A stretch of 64,000 nt of DNA, from positions 124,001 through 188,000 of the forward strand of contig NZ_PYIX02000001.1 of assembly GCF_003024515.2 (NCBI RefSeq). The letters run 5' to 3'. Below are positions 26,329 through 35,992 of the stretch, piece after piece. The stretch's first letter is position 1, and every line of letters starts with the position of its first letter. The notes below the pieces were generated by a model. It had not been told where the DNA came from. It was given only the letters and a program-made list of their open reading frames with translations, and ran no database searches. The stretch is from Acinetobacter sichuanensis. Lineage in GTDB: Bacteria > Pseudomonadota > Gammaproteobacteria > Pseudomonadales > Moraxellaceae. Both the position numbers and the translations under genes were made by a program.

Positions 26329-28215
26329 ATGAAAATATTTGCGCTTTTGTGCACACTCAGTTTAACGCCAATGGCTTATGCAACATCAGTGGATCTTGCA
26401 TCTGTTCAAAAATATCAACAACTTGCTGAACAAAAACAGCTTTACAAGCAGACTGCATGGCAACGTTTGTTATATGCCAATGCACAAGGTCAAAGTGAAG
26501 TGCGTTATGACGGTTTTTTTCTGTCACCACATGGAAAGTCCGACTTAAAGCAAGAAATCAATGCCAATATTGCAGCACTGTTTGAACCTGCTGCTGCCAA
26601 TCAATCCATTCAATGTCGTTTTCCTGCCCGCAGTCAGTGGCTGATTCAACAACTCGAAATTTCCAAAGCAGCATTGGCTCATGCAGATTGTGCTGAACTG
26701 GATGAATGGATGGGGCAAATTAAACCTTATAAAGCCACTTTAATTTATGCCACAGATTTTATGGGTAACCCAAGTTCCATGTTTGGACATACCTTATTGC
26801 GACTAGATCCCAAAGATCAAAAACAATTAAATCTGGTGTCTTATGCGCTCAATTATGCTGCTACGGTTCAGGGCAGTGAAGGTTGGTCTTATGCTTGGAA
26901 AGGCTTAACAGGACAATATGATGGTGAATATTCACTGATGCCGTATTATCGGAAGGTGAAGGAATATGGTGATTTTGAAAGTCGTGATTTATGGGAATAT
27001 GAACTCAGTTTAAATCCAGAAGAAACACGATTTTTAGTGCAACACATCTGGGAAATGAAGCATGTTAAATTCCCTTATTATTTTATCAGTGACAATTGTG
27101 CCTATCGACTGCTTGGCTTGTTGGACATCGTCCGTCCTGAGCTGAATCTGCAAAAACAGAATAAAATTGCCTCCATTCCTATTGAAACTTTAAAAACAGT
27201 TCAAGACAATCATTTGATTCAGGATGTGCAATATCGTCCCGCTTTAGAAACTCAGCTTTTGGCTCAGTCACGTCAGCATGGGCAGCAACTGGCAAAAACA
27301 GCACATCAAATCACCTTGTTAAAAGTCGATGATATGCCTGTAATGTTGGCAAAGTTTGATGCTGCTGATCAAGCCAAAATACTGGAAATGGCTTATGATG
27401 ATTTATACTTGGTGTTTATTTCCCGTAAAATTGCAGCGCAAGAGGCACAGCCAAAGTTACGTCAGATTTTGAGTTTGCGTAGTCAACTTAATATTGAAAA
27501 ACAACGTACTGAAGTTACACGCCCCCGCCATGATCCTGTTCAGGGTCACCATGCTAAGAATACCTCCATTCACGTGGGTGAAGTGCAAGGGCAACAGTTT
27601 GTTGAGTTGGGTTTACGTCAGGCGTATCATGATTTACTTGATCCGCAAGGTGGATACCGTACAGGAACACAGTTAAACTTCTGGGATGGTACTATTCAGT
27701 ATCGTGATGATAAGTTGAAACTTGAACATTTTGATTTTCTTTCAGTCAATTCCTACAACCCGATCACATCATTTAAAATGCCTTTAACTTGGGGTTTTAA
27801 TCTGGGATGGCAACAGGAAGCCATTCACCAAGGGCGATTCAATTCAGACCAACAGCATGGTGTATTACAACTGAAAGCTCAGTTTGGCTATAGTCTTGCC
27901 GATCAAGATCGGCAGCATGTATGTTATGCCCAGCTACAGCCACAAGTACAAGCGGGTAAATCTCTTGATGATGGCTGGCGTATTGGGCTTGGACCTGCGA
28001 TGGGTTGTCAGAATATATGGACAGACCGTTTCAACAGCCTAGTACAGCTTGAACTGCCATATTGGCAGGATGCAAATCAGTGGAATTTACGTCTAAATAC
28101 AGGGCTTAATTATGCAGTTGATGCGCAAAATTCGTTGCGTATAACATGGCAATATCAACAACAAAATCATGTGGATTGGAATAAAACAAGTCTAGGTTTT
28201 GTTCACTATTTTTAA
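26329..28215 (+). CDS. DUF4105 (Lnb-type) periplasmic protein with beta-rich C-terminal part
   Basis: 628 residues. A signal peptide (cut after MAYA) precedes a helical region, then the DUF4105 domain: CRFPARSQWL, then YATDFMGNPSSMFGHTLLRLD (histidine) and later FISDNCAYRLL (cysteine), which match the papain-like His/Cys pair of this NlpC/P60-related superfamily. In Gram-positive bacteria a DUF4105 protein, Lnb, migrates an acyl chain within lipoproteins. The C-terminal 220 or so residues alternate strands and end in FVHYF, like an outer-membrane or beta-sandwich domain. A role in lipoprotein or envelope modification is inference. Confidence 0.8.
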   Translation: MKIFALLCTLSLTPMAYATSVDLASVQKYQQLAEQKQLYKQTAWQRLLYANAQGQSEVRYDGFFLSPHGKSDLKQEINANIAALFEPAAANQSIQCRFPARSQWLIQQLEISKAALAHADCAELDEWMGQIKPYKATLIYATDFMGNPSSMFGHTLLRLDPKDQKQLNLVSYALNYAATVQGSEGWSYAWKGLTGQYDGEYSLMPYYRKVKEYGDFESRDLWEYELSLNPEETRFLVQHIWEMKHVKFPYYFISDNCAYRLLGLLDIVRPELNLQKQNKIASIPIETLKTVQDNHLIQDVQYRPALETQLLAQSRQHGQQLAKTAHQITLLKVDDMPVMLAKFDAADQAKILEMAYDDLYLVFISRKIAAQEAQPKLRQILSLRSQLNIEKQRTEVTRPRHDPVQGHHAKNTSIHVGEVQGQQFVELGLRQAYHDLLDPQGGYRTGTQLNFWDGTIQYRDDKLKLEHFDFLSVNSYNPITSFKMPLTWGFNLGWQQEAIHQGRFNSDQQHGVLQLKAQFGYSLADQDRQHVCYAQLQPQVQAGKSLDDGWRIGLGPAMGCQNIWTDRFNSLVQLELPYWQDANQWNLRLNTGLNYAVDAQNSLRITWQYQQQNHVDWNKTSLGFVHYF

Positions 28216-28455
28216 CACGATAAATATTCGCTCAAATGAATTTTCAACAATCACTATGTCAGTTGCATCAGTAATTATACTTTTCGAGTGAGTCGTGAAG
28301 GATTTTGGTTATTGTAAATGGCTTTATATACAGTGAAAAATAATGGGCGTAATTGGGTTTATTGTGTTTGATTAATGAAAAAGAACAATCAAATAAGCAG
28401 CGTTAATCATGACACTGCTTTATTGAATATATGGTAAGTGCTTGATCATACAAAC

Positions 28456-28815
28456 TTAAACTTCAACCACCACAAAATATTTTTTCACAGCTTCAACAAC
28501 TTCAAAAGTTCCGACAAAACTCGGTGGAATGACACCTGCTTCACCCGCTTTCACTTCGATATAAGTATTATTTTCTGCATTGTGAATGCGAACAACACCT
28601 TCAAGAATAGTAAAAAATTCTTGTTTATTGTCTGCAAATACAATATTCCACGCACCGACTTCGCATTGCCAAATGCCACAATTCATATGGGGATGTTCAT
28701 ATAAACTTTGGGTCAGACGTTTTGGATTACCTTTAACCAAACGATCTGTACGTGGATAGTCCACCGTAGTTTCACTGTGTGTTAAACCTTGACCTGCCAA
28801 ATAAATCGGTGACAT
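28456..28815 (-). CDS. Cupin domain protein (DUF861 type)
   Basis: 119 residues forming a single cupin barrel. GIWQCEVGAWNIVFADNKQEFFTILEG is the typical first cupin motif of this family (with the Glu and Phe of QEFFTILEG), followed by GEAGVIPPSFVGTFEV. Members include EutQ-like and ureidoglycine-related cupins; no specific reaction can be assigned. The gene ends 23 bases before the hairpin that terminates folE, with the same orientation, so it is transcribed separately. Confidence 0.8.
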   Translation of the reverse strand: MSPIYLAGQGLTHSETTVDYPRTDRLVKGNPKRLTQSLYEHPHMNCGIWQCEVGAWNIVFADNKQEFFTILEGVVRIHNAENNTYIEVKAGEAGVIPPSFVGTFEVVEAVKKYFVVVEV

Positions 28816-28836
28816 TTTAACAATCCATTTTATAAA

Positions 28837-28860
28837 AAAGCCTCAAAAATTTGAGGCTTA
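28837..28860 (-). terminator. Terminator of folE
   Basis: AAGCCTCAAA pairs perfectly with TTTGAGGCTT around 2 bases, with an A-run on its left that reads as T in the minus direction; 19 bases past the folE stop. Confidence 0.85.
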
Positions 28861-28878
28861 ACATATTAAATCAAATGA

Positions 28879-29433
28879 TTAGTGTGCTTCAGGCACAGCA
28901 GATAAAAATTCACGACGTGCTTCTTTATCTGTTTTGAAATCACCCACGAAAGATACGGTACGTGTGGTAGATTCTTGTTTGCTGACACCACGCATCATCA
29001 TACACATATGCGCTGAATCAATCACCACAGCAACACCGCGGGCATTTGTTACTTCTGCAACAGCATCTGCAATTTGCTTGGTGAGTTGTTCCTGAATTTG
29101 TAAGCGACGGGCAAACATTTCTGTGATACGGGCAAATTTAGATAAACCTAAAACATTACCTGAAGGTAAATAGGCAATATGCACACGACCATGAAATGGC
29201 AATAAATGATGCTCACATAAAGAATAGAACTCGATATTTTTAACCAAGACCATTTCATCATTGTCAGAAGGGAAGACCGCATTATTGGTCACTTCTTCTA
29301 GCGTTTTGCTATAGCCAGACGTCAAGTACGAAAAAGCTTTAGCCGCACGCATGGGCGTATCTTTCAGACCAGGACGGTCTAAGTCCTCGCCAACGGCAGT
29401 TAAAATATTTGCGTAGGATTGCTGCATAGACAT
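28879..29433 (-). CDS. folE: GTP cyclohydrolase I
   Basis: 184 residues, the compact form of the family. It opens GTP to 7,8-dihydroneopterin triphosphate, the first step of folate (and queuosine) synthesis. Zinc ligands are visible as Cys73 and His76 in [10 protein letters not shown] and Cys144 in [18 protein letters not shown] and the closing [10 protein letters not shown] complete the signature. It is the zinc-dependent FolE1 type and not FolE2. Monocistronic. Confidence 0.96.
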   Translation of the reverse strand: MSMQQSYANILTAVGEDLDRPGLKDTPMRAAKAFSYLTSGYSKTLEEVTNNAVFPSDNDEMVLVKNIEFYSLCEHHLLPFHGRVHIAYLPSGNVLGLSKFARITEMFARRLQIQEQLTKQIADAVAEVTNARGVAVVIDSAHMCMMMRGVSKQESTTRTVSFVGDFKTDKEARREFLSAVPEAH

Positions 29434-29567
29434 AAAACGTGTTCACTTATACGGATTGAACAAGGACGGCATTGTAGCAGAAAAACATGAAATATTTTCC
29501 AACTACGAGATAAACCGTCATTTAAATAAAATTTTTACTGGGATTTGCCTGTTTGACATACAGTAGA

Positions 29568-30269
29568 TCAAGACTCTTTGGCAAATTTTGGATTTTTTTC
29601 AGCACGTTTCAATAGAACCAGAACAGCACCTGTACCCCCTTGTTTTTCAGGTGCGCTGACAAATGCCAATACATCACGGTGCTGACGTAACCAACCATTG
29701 ACATACGTTTTTAAAATGGCATCAGGACCTTTGCCATGCACAATTTTAATCACATTTTGGTTTTCTTCTTTCGCGATTTGAATCACTTGCAGTACAGCAG
29801 CACGAGCCTCTTCAACTGTACAACCATGCAAATCTACCGCTTCAAACCAGCGCAGATTACCTGCTTTTAAGTCTTCAAACACTTTGTGCTGCAATGTTGC
29901 AATGCGGTAACTTAAAGTTGCTTGGCTTGCCACAGGATTTAAAATAGCTTGAGTATCAGACAGTTCTGCATCATTGACTTCAAATGCACCTTCAGCCGAA
30001 GCGCGTTTGGCTAAGGTCTTTGCATCAGGTTTTTTACGAATATCTTTACGCTCGATTTTGGCAATATTACTATTATCGAGTTTTTTAACGCCGCCCAAAG
30101 CTGTTTTAAATAAATCTGCATCACTGATTTCTTCAGGTGCAGTTTCTTGAACTTTCTTAGGTTCAGGCTGTGCTGCAACTTTTGAAGAATGCGGATGACT
30201 GATTTGTTTTTTAAATTGCTTTAATAAATCAAGTTGTGATTTGGAAAATGGAGAATCAGAATTACTCAT
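29568..30269 (-). CDS. Smr domain protein
   Basis: 233 residues. A charged, disordered N-terminal half (about 1-100) is followed by the Smr domain, with LDLHG as VDLHGCTVEEA and the HGKG loop as IVHGKGPDAIL, then GGTGAVLVLLKR at the end. Smr domains are endonucleases; the E. coli relative SmrB (YfcN) cuts mRNA at collided ribosomes. The domain order here (disordered tail, then Smr) is that of SmrA/SmrB, so a role in ribosome rescue is reasonable but inferred. Confidence 0.85.
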   Translation of the reverse strand: MSNSDSPFSKSQLDLLKQFKKQISHPHSSKVAAQPEPKKVQETAPEEISDADLFKTALGGVKKLDNSNIAKIERKDIRKKPDAKTLAKRASAEGAFEVNDAELSDTQAILNPVASQATLSYRIATLQHKVFEDLKAGNLRWFEAVDLHGCTVEEARAAVLQVIQIAKEENQNVIKIVHGKGPDAILKTYVNGWLRQHRDVLAFVSAPEKQGGTGAVLVLLKRAEKNPKFAKES

Positions 30270-30428
30270 ATTGGAAAATAGTAAATAAAGGGTATTTACT
30301 GTGAATTATAGTCTGAATCAGGCTAAATTTGAACTGAATTGGATTTAGTTCACATGTTATCAGTGTAATTTTATATTTTTAGTATGAATGACAGTGATTT
30401 TTAATTGATGTGAAATATGACTTTAAAT

Positions 30429-30938
30429 TCATTCTGTTGCATTAAAGGCTGTATCATATTTTACTGTTGCTTTTGGGGTAGTATCATTAAAACTTAAAGC
30501 TTGAAAATATTGTGGAGGTACATCTTCTAAAATCAAATCAGGATAAGATTTAAAACCAAAGCGTTGATAATAGAGTGGATCACCCAATAAAACACAACCT
30601 TTGGCTCCTTGTTTTTTCAAAAGCTCTAAAGCAGAGTTCATCAATTGTGAACCAATGCCTTGTTTTTGCATTGTGGGTAAAACGGCGATCGGACCTAATC
30701 CATACCAACCTGATTCATGTGTTGATAGTTCTACAGGTGAAATCGCAACATGCCCAACAATGTTCTGATCAATTTCAGCGACTAGAGAAAGGGTCAGTGT
30801 ATGATTTCGACGCAACTCATTGACAATAAATTGTTCAGTATGACTTGAATATTCCACATCCAAAAAAGCCAAACGAATGACTTCTGAAATAGCATTTATA
30901 TCTTGTGCTTTTTCTGGACGGATGATGATTTTATTCAA
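30429..30938 (-). CDS. GNAT family N-acetyltransferase (YhbS-like)
   Basis: 169 residues; a single GNAT fold with the acetyl-CoA loop in motif A (IAVLPTMQKQGIGSQLMNSAL) and the later CVLLGDPLYYQRFGF, which is typical of the YhbS group. It transfers acetyl from acetyl-CoA to an unknown small molecule or protein. It appears to start at TTG with GAGAG upstream; there is no better ATG before the fold. Stands alone. Confidence 0.82.
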   Translation of the reverse strand: MNKIIIRPEKAQDINAISEVIRLAFLDVEYSSHTEQFIVNELRRNHTLTLSLVAEIDQNIVGHVAISPVELSTHESGWYGLGPIAVLPTMQKQGIGSQLMNSALELLKKQGAKGCVLLGDPLYYQRFGFKSYPDLILEDVPPQYFQALSFNDTTPKATVKYDTAFNATE

Positions 30939-31026
30939 AGTATTCTCTCATTCTGCTGAATTTATTATGATTTAAACAGTTAAGAATAATGATTCTTAAC
31001 TGTTTGATCTATATTTAAAAATAAGA

Positions 31027-31833
31027 CTAAATGGCTTGAGGAACACCAAATAATTCAGTAAATGCATGATCAGGACGAGGCTGCTTCATAAAACTTTCGC
31101 CAACCAAGAATGCATGAATGTCATGTTCCTGCATGCTATGTACATCTTCAGGGGTGGCAATTCCGCTTTCAGTAATCAGCAAACGAGAAGGATCAAGCAA
31201 CTTTTTCAAACGGAAAGATGTATTTAAATCGACATCAAAGGTTTTCAAGTTACGATTATTCACGCCCAATAAACAACGCTCAGAAAGCTTCATTGCACGT
31301 TCAAGTTCTTCTTCGTCATGGACTTCAACCAATACATCCAGATTGTGTTCAAACGCAGTTTTTGACATTTCTTCGAGTTGCTGATCTGACAAACTTGCCA
31401 CAATCAACAAAATACAATCTGCATGTAACGCACGTGCTTCAATCACACCATAAGGATCAATCAGAAAGTCCTTACGCAGGGCTGGCAGTGTGCAATGCTG
31501 ACGTGCAATTTGAATATTTTCATCAGCACCCTGAAAGAAATCGATATCTGTTAACACAGACAAACATGCCGCACCTGCATTTTGATATTGTTCAGCAATT
31601 TCAGCAGGATTAAAATTTTCACGAATAATGCCTTTGGACGGAGATGCTTTTTTAATTTCAGCAATCACCGCAGGACGTTTACTGTGCAAAGCGTTGGCAA
31701 AACCACGTACAGGCGTTGCTGCCTGAGCAAGCTCTTCGATGTCTTTTAAACTACGTTGTTTTAAACGTACTGCAAATTCTTCGTATTTACGATCTACAAT
31801 TTTACCTAAAATGGTATTGGCGATATCCACCAT
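31027..31833 (-). CDS. trpC: Indole-3-glycerol phosphate synthase
   Basis: 268 residues, TIM barrel without a fused PRAI domain. It closes the indole ring from carboxyphenylaminodeoxyribulose phosphate in tryptophan synthesis. Motifs: RPAVIAEIKKASPSKGIIR with the catalytic lysine, LRKDFLIDPYGVIEARA, LVEVHDEEEL, GVNNRNLKTFDVD and ITESGI. Third gene of trpGDC, 30 bases after trpD. The PRAI gene trpF is elsewhere. Confidence 0.96.
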   Translation of the reverse strand: MVDIANTILGKIVDRKYEEFAVRLKQRSLKDIEELAQAATPVRGFANALHSKRPAVIAEIKKASPSKGIIRENFNPAEIAEQYQNAGAACLSVLTDIDFFQGADENIQIARQHCTLPALRKDFLIDPYGVIEARALHADCILLIVASLSDQQLEEMSKTAFEHNLDVLVEVHDEEELERAMKLSERCLLGVNNRNLKTFDVDLNTSFRLKKLLDPSRLLITESGIATPEDVHSMQEHDIHAFLVGESFMKQPRPDHAFTELFGVPQAI

Positions 31834-31863
31834 AATGATATTCCTTAAATTTTGGCTAAATGC

Positions 31864-32910
31864 TTAAGCTTCGTATTCTTTGAGGGTTTTGGTAAATTCT
31901 GACAAAACGCCCATTTTTTCCAAAGCCTGACCGCCATAAATAATGTCATGTGCCAAAGCCACACCTTGTTTATAGGAGTTGGTTAAGCCTGAAACATAAA
32001 TCCCTGCACCTGCGTTTAAAGCAATCATGTTAGCTGCTTTTTCACCTTTTGCCGATTTTTTCTTACTCAAAGCGTCTTTAATCAGTGCAAGACTTTCAGC
32101 AGCACTGTCTACAGATAAGCCTGTTAATGTCTGAGATTCAATCTCAACCTCTTCAGGCTGAATCATCCATTCAGTCACTTCACCATTTTTAAGTTCAGCC
32201 ACATAAGTTCCTGAAGCCAGACTGATTTCATCCAAACCATCTTTGGAGTGAACCACCATCACATGCTCAGCACCAAGTTGCTTCAAAACTTCCGCCATCG
32301 GACGGCAAAGTTCAGTGGAAAATACACCAATGACAAAGCGCTTCACCCCAGCCGGATTCGTAAGCGGACCAAGAAGATTGAAAATACTGCGGAAACCCAA
32401 TTCTTTACGGGGACCTGCTGCATATTTCATGGCTTTGTGATGATTTGGAGCAAATAAGAAACCGACGCCCATCTCACGGATACATCGTTCTGTTTGTTGC
32501 ATGTTCAAATCAAGATTGATACCTGCCTGTTCCAATAAGTCAGAAGAGCCTGACTTGGATGACACGCCACGGTTACCATGTTTGGCAATTGTTGCACCTG
32601 CGGCTGCAATCACAAAAGAAGATGCAGTCGAGACATTAAATAAATTTTGTCCGTCACCACCCGTACCCACAATATCGACTAAATAAGGAATATCACTGAC
32701 ATCGATTTTGATGGCAAATTCACGCATGACACGTGCTGCTGCAGTGATTTCATCAATACTTTCACCTTTTTGGCGTAAACCCATCATCAATGCACCAATT
32801 TGGGCATCAGAGGCTTCACCGCTCATAATGGTACGCATCACTGCTTCCATTTGCGGTTGAGTCAGTTCAATATTTTTGGTGATGTTATTTAAAGCTTGTT
32901 GAATATTCAT
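31864..32910 (-). CDS. trpD: Anthranilate phosphoribosyltransferase
   Basis: 348 residues from the ATG at 32910 (MNIQQALN); a GTG three codons upstream lies too near the trpG stop and lacks a ribosome site. It joins anthranilate to PRPP. Motifs: [18 protein letters not shown] for [22 protein letters not shown], and [19 protein letters not shown]. It follows trpG almost without a gap, so translation may be coupled. Confidence 0.96.
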   Translation of the reverse strand: MNIQQALNNITKNIELTQPQMEAVMRTIMSGEASDAQIGALMMGLRQKGESIDEITAAARVMREFAIKIDVSDIPYLVDIVGTGGDGQNLFNVSTASSFVIAAAGATIAKHGNRGVSSKSGSSDLLEQAGINLDLNMQQTERCIREMGVGFLFAPNHHKAMKYAAGPRKELGFRSIFNLLGPLTNPAGVKRFVIGVFSTELCRPMAEVLKQLGAEHVMVVHSKDGLDEISLASGTYVAELKNGEVTEWMIQPEEVEIESQTLTGLSVDSAAESLALIKDALSKKKSAKGEKAANMIALNAGAGIYVSGLTNSYKQGVALAHDIIYGGQALEKMGVLSEFTKTLKEYEA

Positions 32911-32923
32911 TTGGGTCACTCAA

Positions 32924-33508
32924 TTATGCATAAATATCTAAAAAGTTCTTGAAGACTTGGTGTCCATGTTGGCTCAGGATTGATTCAGGATGGAACTGCA
33001 CGCCTTCTATTGGCAATGTCTTATGTTTCACACCCATGATTTCTTCCATTGAGCCATCGGCTTCATTGGTCCAGCAGGTCACTTCCAGACATTCAGGCAA
33101 AGTCGCTTGATCAATCACCAAAGAATGATAGCGAGTTGCTGAGAATGGAGAAGGTAAATTGCTGAAAATGCCCGTATCACTGTGGTACATGTCGGATAAA
33201 CGACCATGCATTACAGTTTTGGCACGTACAATATCGCCACCAAAAGCCTGTCCAATCGCTTGATGTCCAAGACAAACACCAAGGGTTGGAATTTTCCCTG
33301 CAAAATGCTGAATCGCAGGCACAGAAACGCCAGCTTCAGATGGAGAGCAAGGACCAGGACCAATCACAAGATATTTTGGTTGCCATCGCTCAATATCTTC
33401 CAATGTGACGGCATCATTGCGAACGACTTTAACTTCTTGATTTAACTCGCCAAAATATTGGACGATGTTGTAAGTAAAGCTATCGTAATTATCTATCATC
33501 AAAAGCAT
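32924..33508 (-). CDS. trpG: Anthranilate synthase glutamine amidotransferase subunit
   Basis: 194 residues, a class I glutamine amidotransferase that feeds ammonia to TrpE (and possibly to PabB). The nucleophile is in [16 protein letters not shown], and the His-Glu pair in [10 protein letters not shown]. First gene of the leftward trpGDC operon; trpE is not in the window. I looked for a Trp-codon leader peptide with an attenuator upstream (33509-33720) and found none. Confidence 0.96.
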   Translation of the reverse strand: MLLMIDNYDSFTYNIVQYFGELNQEVKVVRNDAVTLEDIERWQPKYLVIGPGPCSPSEAGVSVPAIQHFAGKIPTLGVCLGHQAIGQAFGGDIVRAKTVMHGRLSDMYHSDTGIFSNLPSPFSATRYHSLVIDQATLPECLEVTCWTNEADGSMEEIMGVKHKTLPIEGVQFHPESILSQHGHQVFKNFLDIYA

Positions 33509-34072
33509 GAGCTAATTAACCTATTGAAATTTATACACATAAGTGCTTATTGTCTGAAAATACTCAAAAGATATTTAGAAAGAATTTATTTGAAATTAAC
33601 CCTTTTAAATCAATCTATAAAATGAGTAAGATGAATCATAACAAAAAACAAGCTTGGCTGTTTGACTATTTTAGAAAGCTGTATTTTCCTTTGATTTAAA
33701 AAATCAAAAACGCAAAAGACTAGGTTAATTTTAAAGCGTAAAAATAAAATAAATTGTTGTATAAACATGAGGTTAATTTTTATATTTTTTTATAATTAAA
33801 TCTTTATATGTAATAAGCCTGATGATCTTAACTTTATCTTTATAATGGTCGGAAATTTCCACTAAAATAGATGACAAATAACTTTCAATTGTGTGAAGAT
33901 AGATTGAAAATGCAATTTATATTAAGTTGGCAGATAAGCGTAAAAATATAATGATTTAATACATAAGTATTTGTTATGAGAAATGAGCGCTTCGGTCAAA
34001 TAATAAAATGTTAATATTTTTGCCTTTTTCTCTTAAAATGATAAAATTGTCACATATTTGAAGGGGAAATTT
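33509..34072. other. Intergenic region between divergent trpG and the GTPase partner gene
   Basis: 560 bases of AT-rich sequence with no plausible gene. A short hairpin (TTTGATTT with AATCAAA, about 33689-33708) is the only clear symmetry. It must hold the divergent promoters for trpG and for the gene at 34073, but I cannot place them with confidence. Confidence 0.5.
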
Positions 34073-35017
34073 GTGAAAGAAGAAGTAAAAATAGCAATTT
34101 TTGGATTGAGTCTAAATGTTTTAGAAAGCCTAAAACAAAAAATTCAGGCACTTTATGATGGGTCAATTCAGATTTCTTGGGCAAATATTGCAGATCCCCA
34201 ATTAGACATATTATTGGTGAATGATATGTTCTTTGGTTCACCAACGATTCAGAATTTAGTTGGTAATCAGAAAGTTGCATATTTACGTTTGGTAAATAAA
34301 CAAGATAAATCGGGCTTAATCGAAGATGATGCTTTATATTTACCATTTACTGCTTCAGATGAAATTCGTAATTGGTTTAAAGCGCGTTATCATGGTGAAC
34401 CGATTAGACAACAAAACCTAAAATCATCAACTTTAAAAAATGTACAACCACTTGAAATTAAAAAATTAATTAAAGAATTATTTGATCCACGCAATAGCAA
34501 TATTCAAGTATTTGATAATACAGGAAACATTGCACTTATTAATATTCGTAAAGAACAGGTTTGGGCAGACCCTGAACGTCGTACCAATAATACAGATACA
34601 TCATTGAACTTTACTTATGCCACGATGCAGAAAGTACAAAGTGTTGATTCAATCCAAGGGCAAGATTTAAAAAATTGGTTATGGAATTTATTGTGGTATT
34701 CTCCACAGTTATTAGAAGATCATAACGTAAATACATTTTATAAGTTAAAATTTTGGCCACAACCACAATCAGCTTATGAGCGACAAAGTATTTTTAAGAT
34801 CGCTGCTTGTTTTGAAAAAGGAGCAAGTATTAGTCAAATTGAAAAAAAACTAGAAATCAAGCAATCTATTATTCAACATTTTGTTTCAGTCGCTGTATTA
34901 ACCAACGCTTTGCAAGAAATAAATGAGACAGATGCGAAATTAATAGTAAAATCAGAAAAAACTGAAGGTGTTCTGAAAGGATTCTTTGGTAAGTTAAGAC
35001 GAAAGCTTGGCTTATAA
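34073..35017 (+). CDS. Receiver-like protein upstream of small GTPase, function unknown
   Basis: 314 residues from the GTG at 34073, which has AGGGG 6 bases before it. The first 100 or so residues alternate strand and helix (KIAIFGLSLNVLESLKQKI, then LDILLVNDMFFG and VAYLRLVNK) like a response-regulator receiver without the full acidic pocket. The middle is of unknown fold. Residues 240-285 (QSIFKIAACFEKGASISQIEKK) look like a winged helix. The last 16 residues (GVLKGFFGKLRRKLGL) form a basic amphipathic helix that could bind membrane. The Ras-like GTPase follows in the same direction, so this is probably its partner, effector or regulator. Confidence 0.7.
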   Translation: MKEEVKIAIFGLSLNVLESLKQKIQALYDGSIQISWANIADPQLDILLVNDMFFGSPTIQNLVGNQKVAYLRLVNKQDKSGLIEDDALYLPFTASDEIRNWFKARYHGEPIRQQNLKSSTLKNVQPLEIKKLIKELFDPRNSNIQVFDNTGNIALINIRKEQVWADPERRTNNTDTSLNFTYATMQKVQSVDSIQGQDLKNWLWNLLWYSPQLLEDHNVNTFYKLKFWPQPQSAYERQSIFKIAACFEKGASISQIEKKLEIKQSIIQHFVSVAVLTNALQEINETDAKLIVKSEKTEGVLKGFFGKLRRKLGL

Positions 35018-35105
35018 AAATATTTAAGTTTGACTTAAAATTTTTTAAATCTATTAGATAATTAAGGTTGTTAACTGTTCATTTAAATGAACAAGGGAGA
35101 GAAAA

Positions 35106-35639
35106 TTGATCTTACAGAAATACAAAATTGTATTCGGTGGCACTATGGGGGCTGGTAAAACCGAAGCCATTAAATCCCTTTCTGAAGTTTCAGTGCTTTC
35201 TACTGAAGCATTAAATACAGATCAAGATGCGCATAGCAAAGCCTTAACAACTGTCGGCATTGATTACGGTGAAATCAAACTTGAAGATGGGGTTGTGGTT
35301 GGCTTATATGGCACGCCGGGTCAGGATCGTTTTGACTTTATTTGGTCTGTGATCTGTAAAGGGGCAATTGGTGCGATTGTACTAATTGATCATTCTCAAA
35401 AAACGGCTCTAGAAGATTTGAAGTTCTATCTTGAGGCATTTAAGGCACATGTCGATAACATTATTGTTGGAATTACGCATGTTGATGAAAATCCACAAAG
35501 TCTTTTAAAGGCATATCGAGATTTTAGTGAAATGGAAAATTATAATTTACCTATTTTTGCGGTAGATGCACGAAAAAAAGACGATGTATTGTTGGTGGTT
35601 GAGACACTAATCGCTCGTGCAGAAGTAGAAATGTCTTAA
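35106..35639 (+). CDS. Ras-like small GTPase (MglA-type / COG2229)
   Basis: 177 residues, essentially one GTPase domain. P-loop GTMGAGKT (12-19), switch I threonine in TTVGIDYGEI (about 49), G3 as GTPGQDRF (69-76) with Gly in place of the usual Asp, and a THVD motif (124-127) in place of NKxD. The TPGQ form of G3 is shared with MglA polarity GTPases. It begins at TTG behind a strong GGGAGAG ribosome site; there is no in-frame ATG before the P-loop. Likely cytoplasmic and acting with the protein encoded 88 bases upstream. No MglB/roadblock GAP gene is next to it. Confidence 0.88.
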   Translation: MILQKYKIVFGGTMGAGKTEAIKSLSEVSVLSTEALNTDQDAHSKALTTVGIDYGEIKLEDGVVVGLYGTPGQDRFDFIWSVICKGAIGAIVLIDHSQKTALEDLKFYLEAFKAHVDNIIVGITHVDENPQSLLKAYRDFSEMENYNLPIFAVDARKKDDVLLVVETLIARAEVEMS

Positions 35640-35653
35640 TTTATTGTTATTTA

Positions 35654-35687
35654 AAGTAAAACTTAATAATACTGTTAAGTTTTACTT
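35654..35687 (+). terminator. Hairpin after the small GTPase gene
   Basis: A perfect 13-base stem (AAGTAAAACTTAA with its complement) and 8-base loop begins 15 bases past the stop. The 3' arm ends in a T-poor tail, so it may terminate or protect the message. Confidence 0.6.
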
Positions 35688-35781
35688 GACTTAGAGAAAA
35701 CAAATATCAAAACAATTGGATGTTTTAAGACAAATAATATTGTATAAGATAAACTCAAAGAACAAGCTAAAAAATAAAATC

Positions 35782-35798
35782 AGCACCAAGTTAATACA
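35782..35798 (+). promoter_or_regulatory. Possible weak NtrC site upstream of glnA
   Basis: AGCACCAAGTTAATACA has the 5-7-5 layout of NtrC sites but only its left half (AGCAC) fits well. Listed as a weak candidate. Confidence 0.3.
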
Positions 35799-35810
35799 TT
35801 TAAACCTAAT

Positions 35811-35827
35811 TGCACAATAATGGTGCA
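35811..35827 (+). promoter_or_regulatory. NtrC-type binding site upstream of glnA
   Basis: TGCACAATAATGGTGCA is a perfect inverted repeat TGCAC-N7-GTGCA, the form of enteric NtrC sites at glnA. It is centred about 184 bases before the predicted sigma-54 start point, a normal enhancer distance. Confidence 0.7.
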
Positions 35828-35864
35828 ATTGAGAGATGAGATCAATATTTAAAAGCCAGAAGAG

Positions 35865-35881
35865 TGTATGAAGATGGTGCA
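35865..35881 (+). promoter_or_regulatory. Second, weaker NtrC-type site upstream of glnA
   Basis: TGTATGAAGATGGTGCA keeps the right half (GTGCA) and spacing of the first site, centred 54 bases downstream of it. Paired strong and weak NtrC sites are usual for enhancers. Confidence 0.5.
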
Positions 35882-35976
35882 ATTATCAATATGGCTTGTA
35901 TAATAGTAACTAGCTGAACTAAGAAAAGAATGCTTTCTAACAAGGAATTCAACCTTTTAGCAAATATTCTTGAAGT

Positions 35977-35992
35977 TGGTACGGTAATTGCT
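35977..35992 (+). promoter_or_regulatory. Sigma-54 promoter of glnA
   Basis: TGGTACGGTAATTGCT fits the sigma-54 consensus TGGCACG-N4-TTGCW in all but one base. The GG (35978-35979) and GC (35990-35991) are exactly 10 bases apart. Transcription should begin near 36003, which gives a leader of about 54 bases and rules out a glnA start upstream of it. Confidence 0.85.

Noticed and set aside
33509..33720. trp attenuator upstream of trpG
   Set aside because: No leader peptide with Trp codons and no terminator/antiterminator pair could be found.
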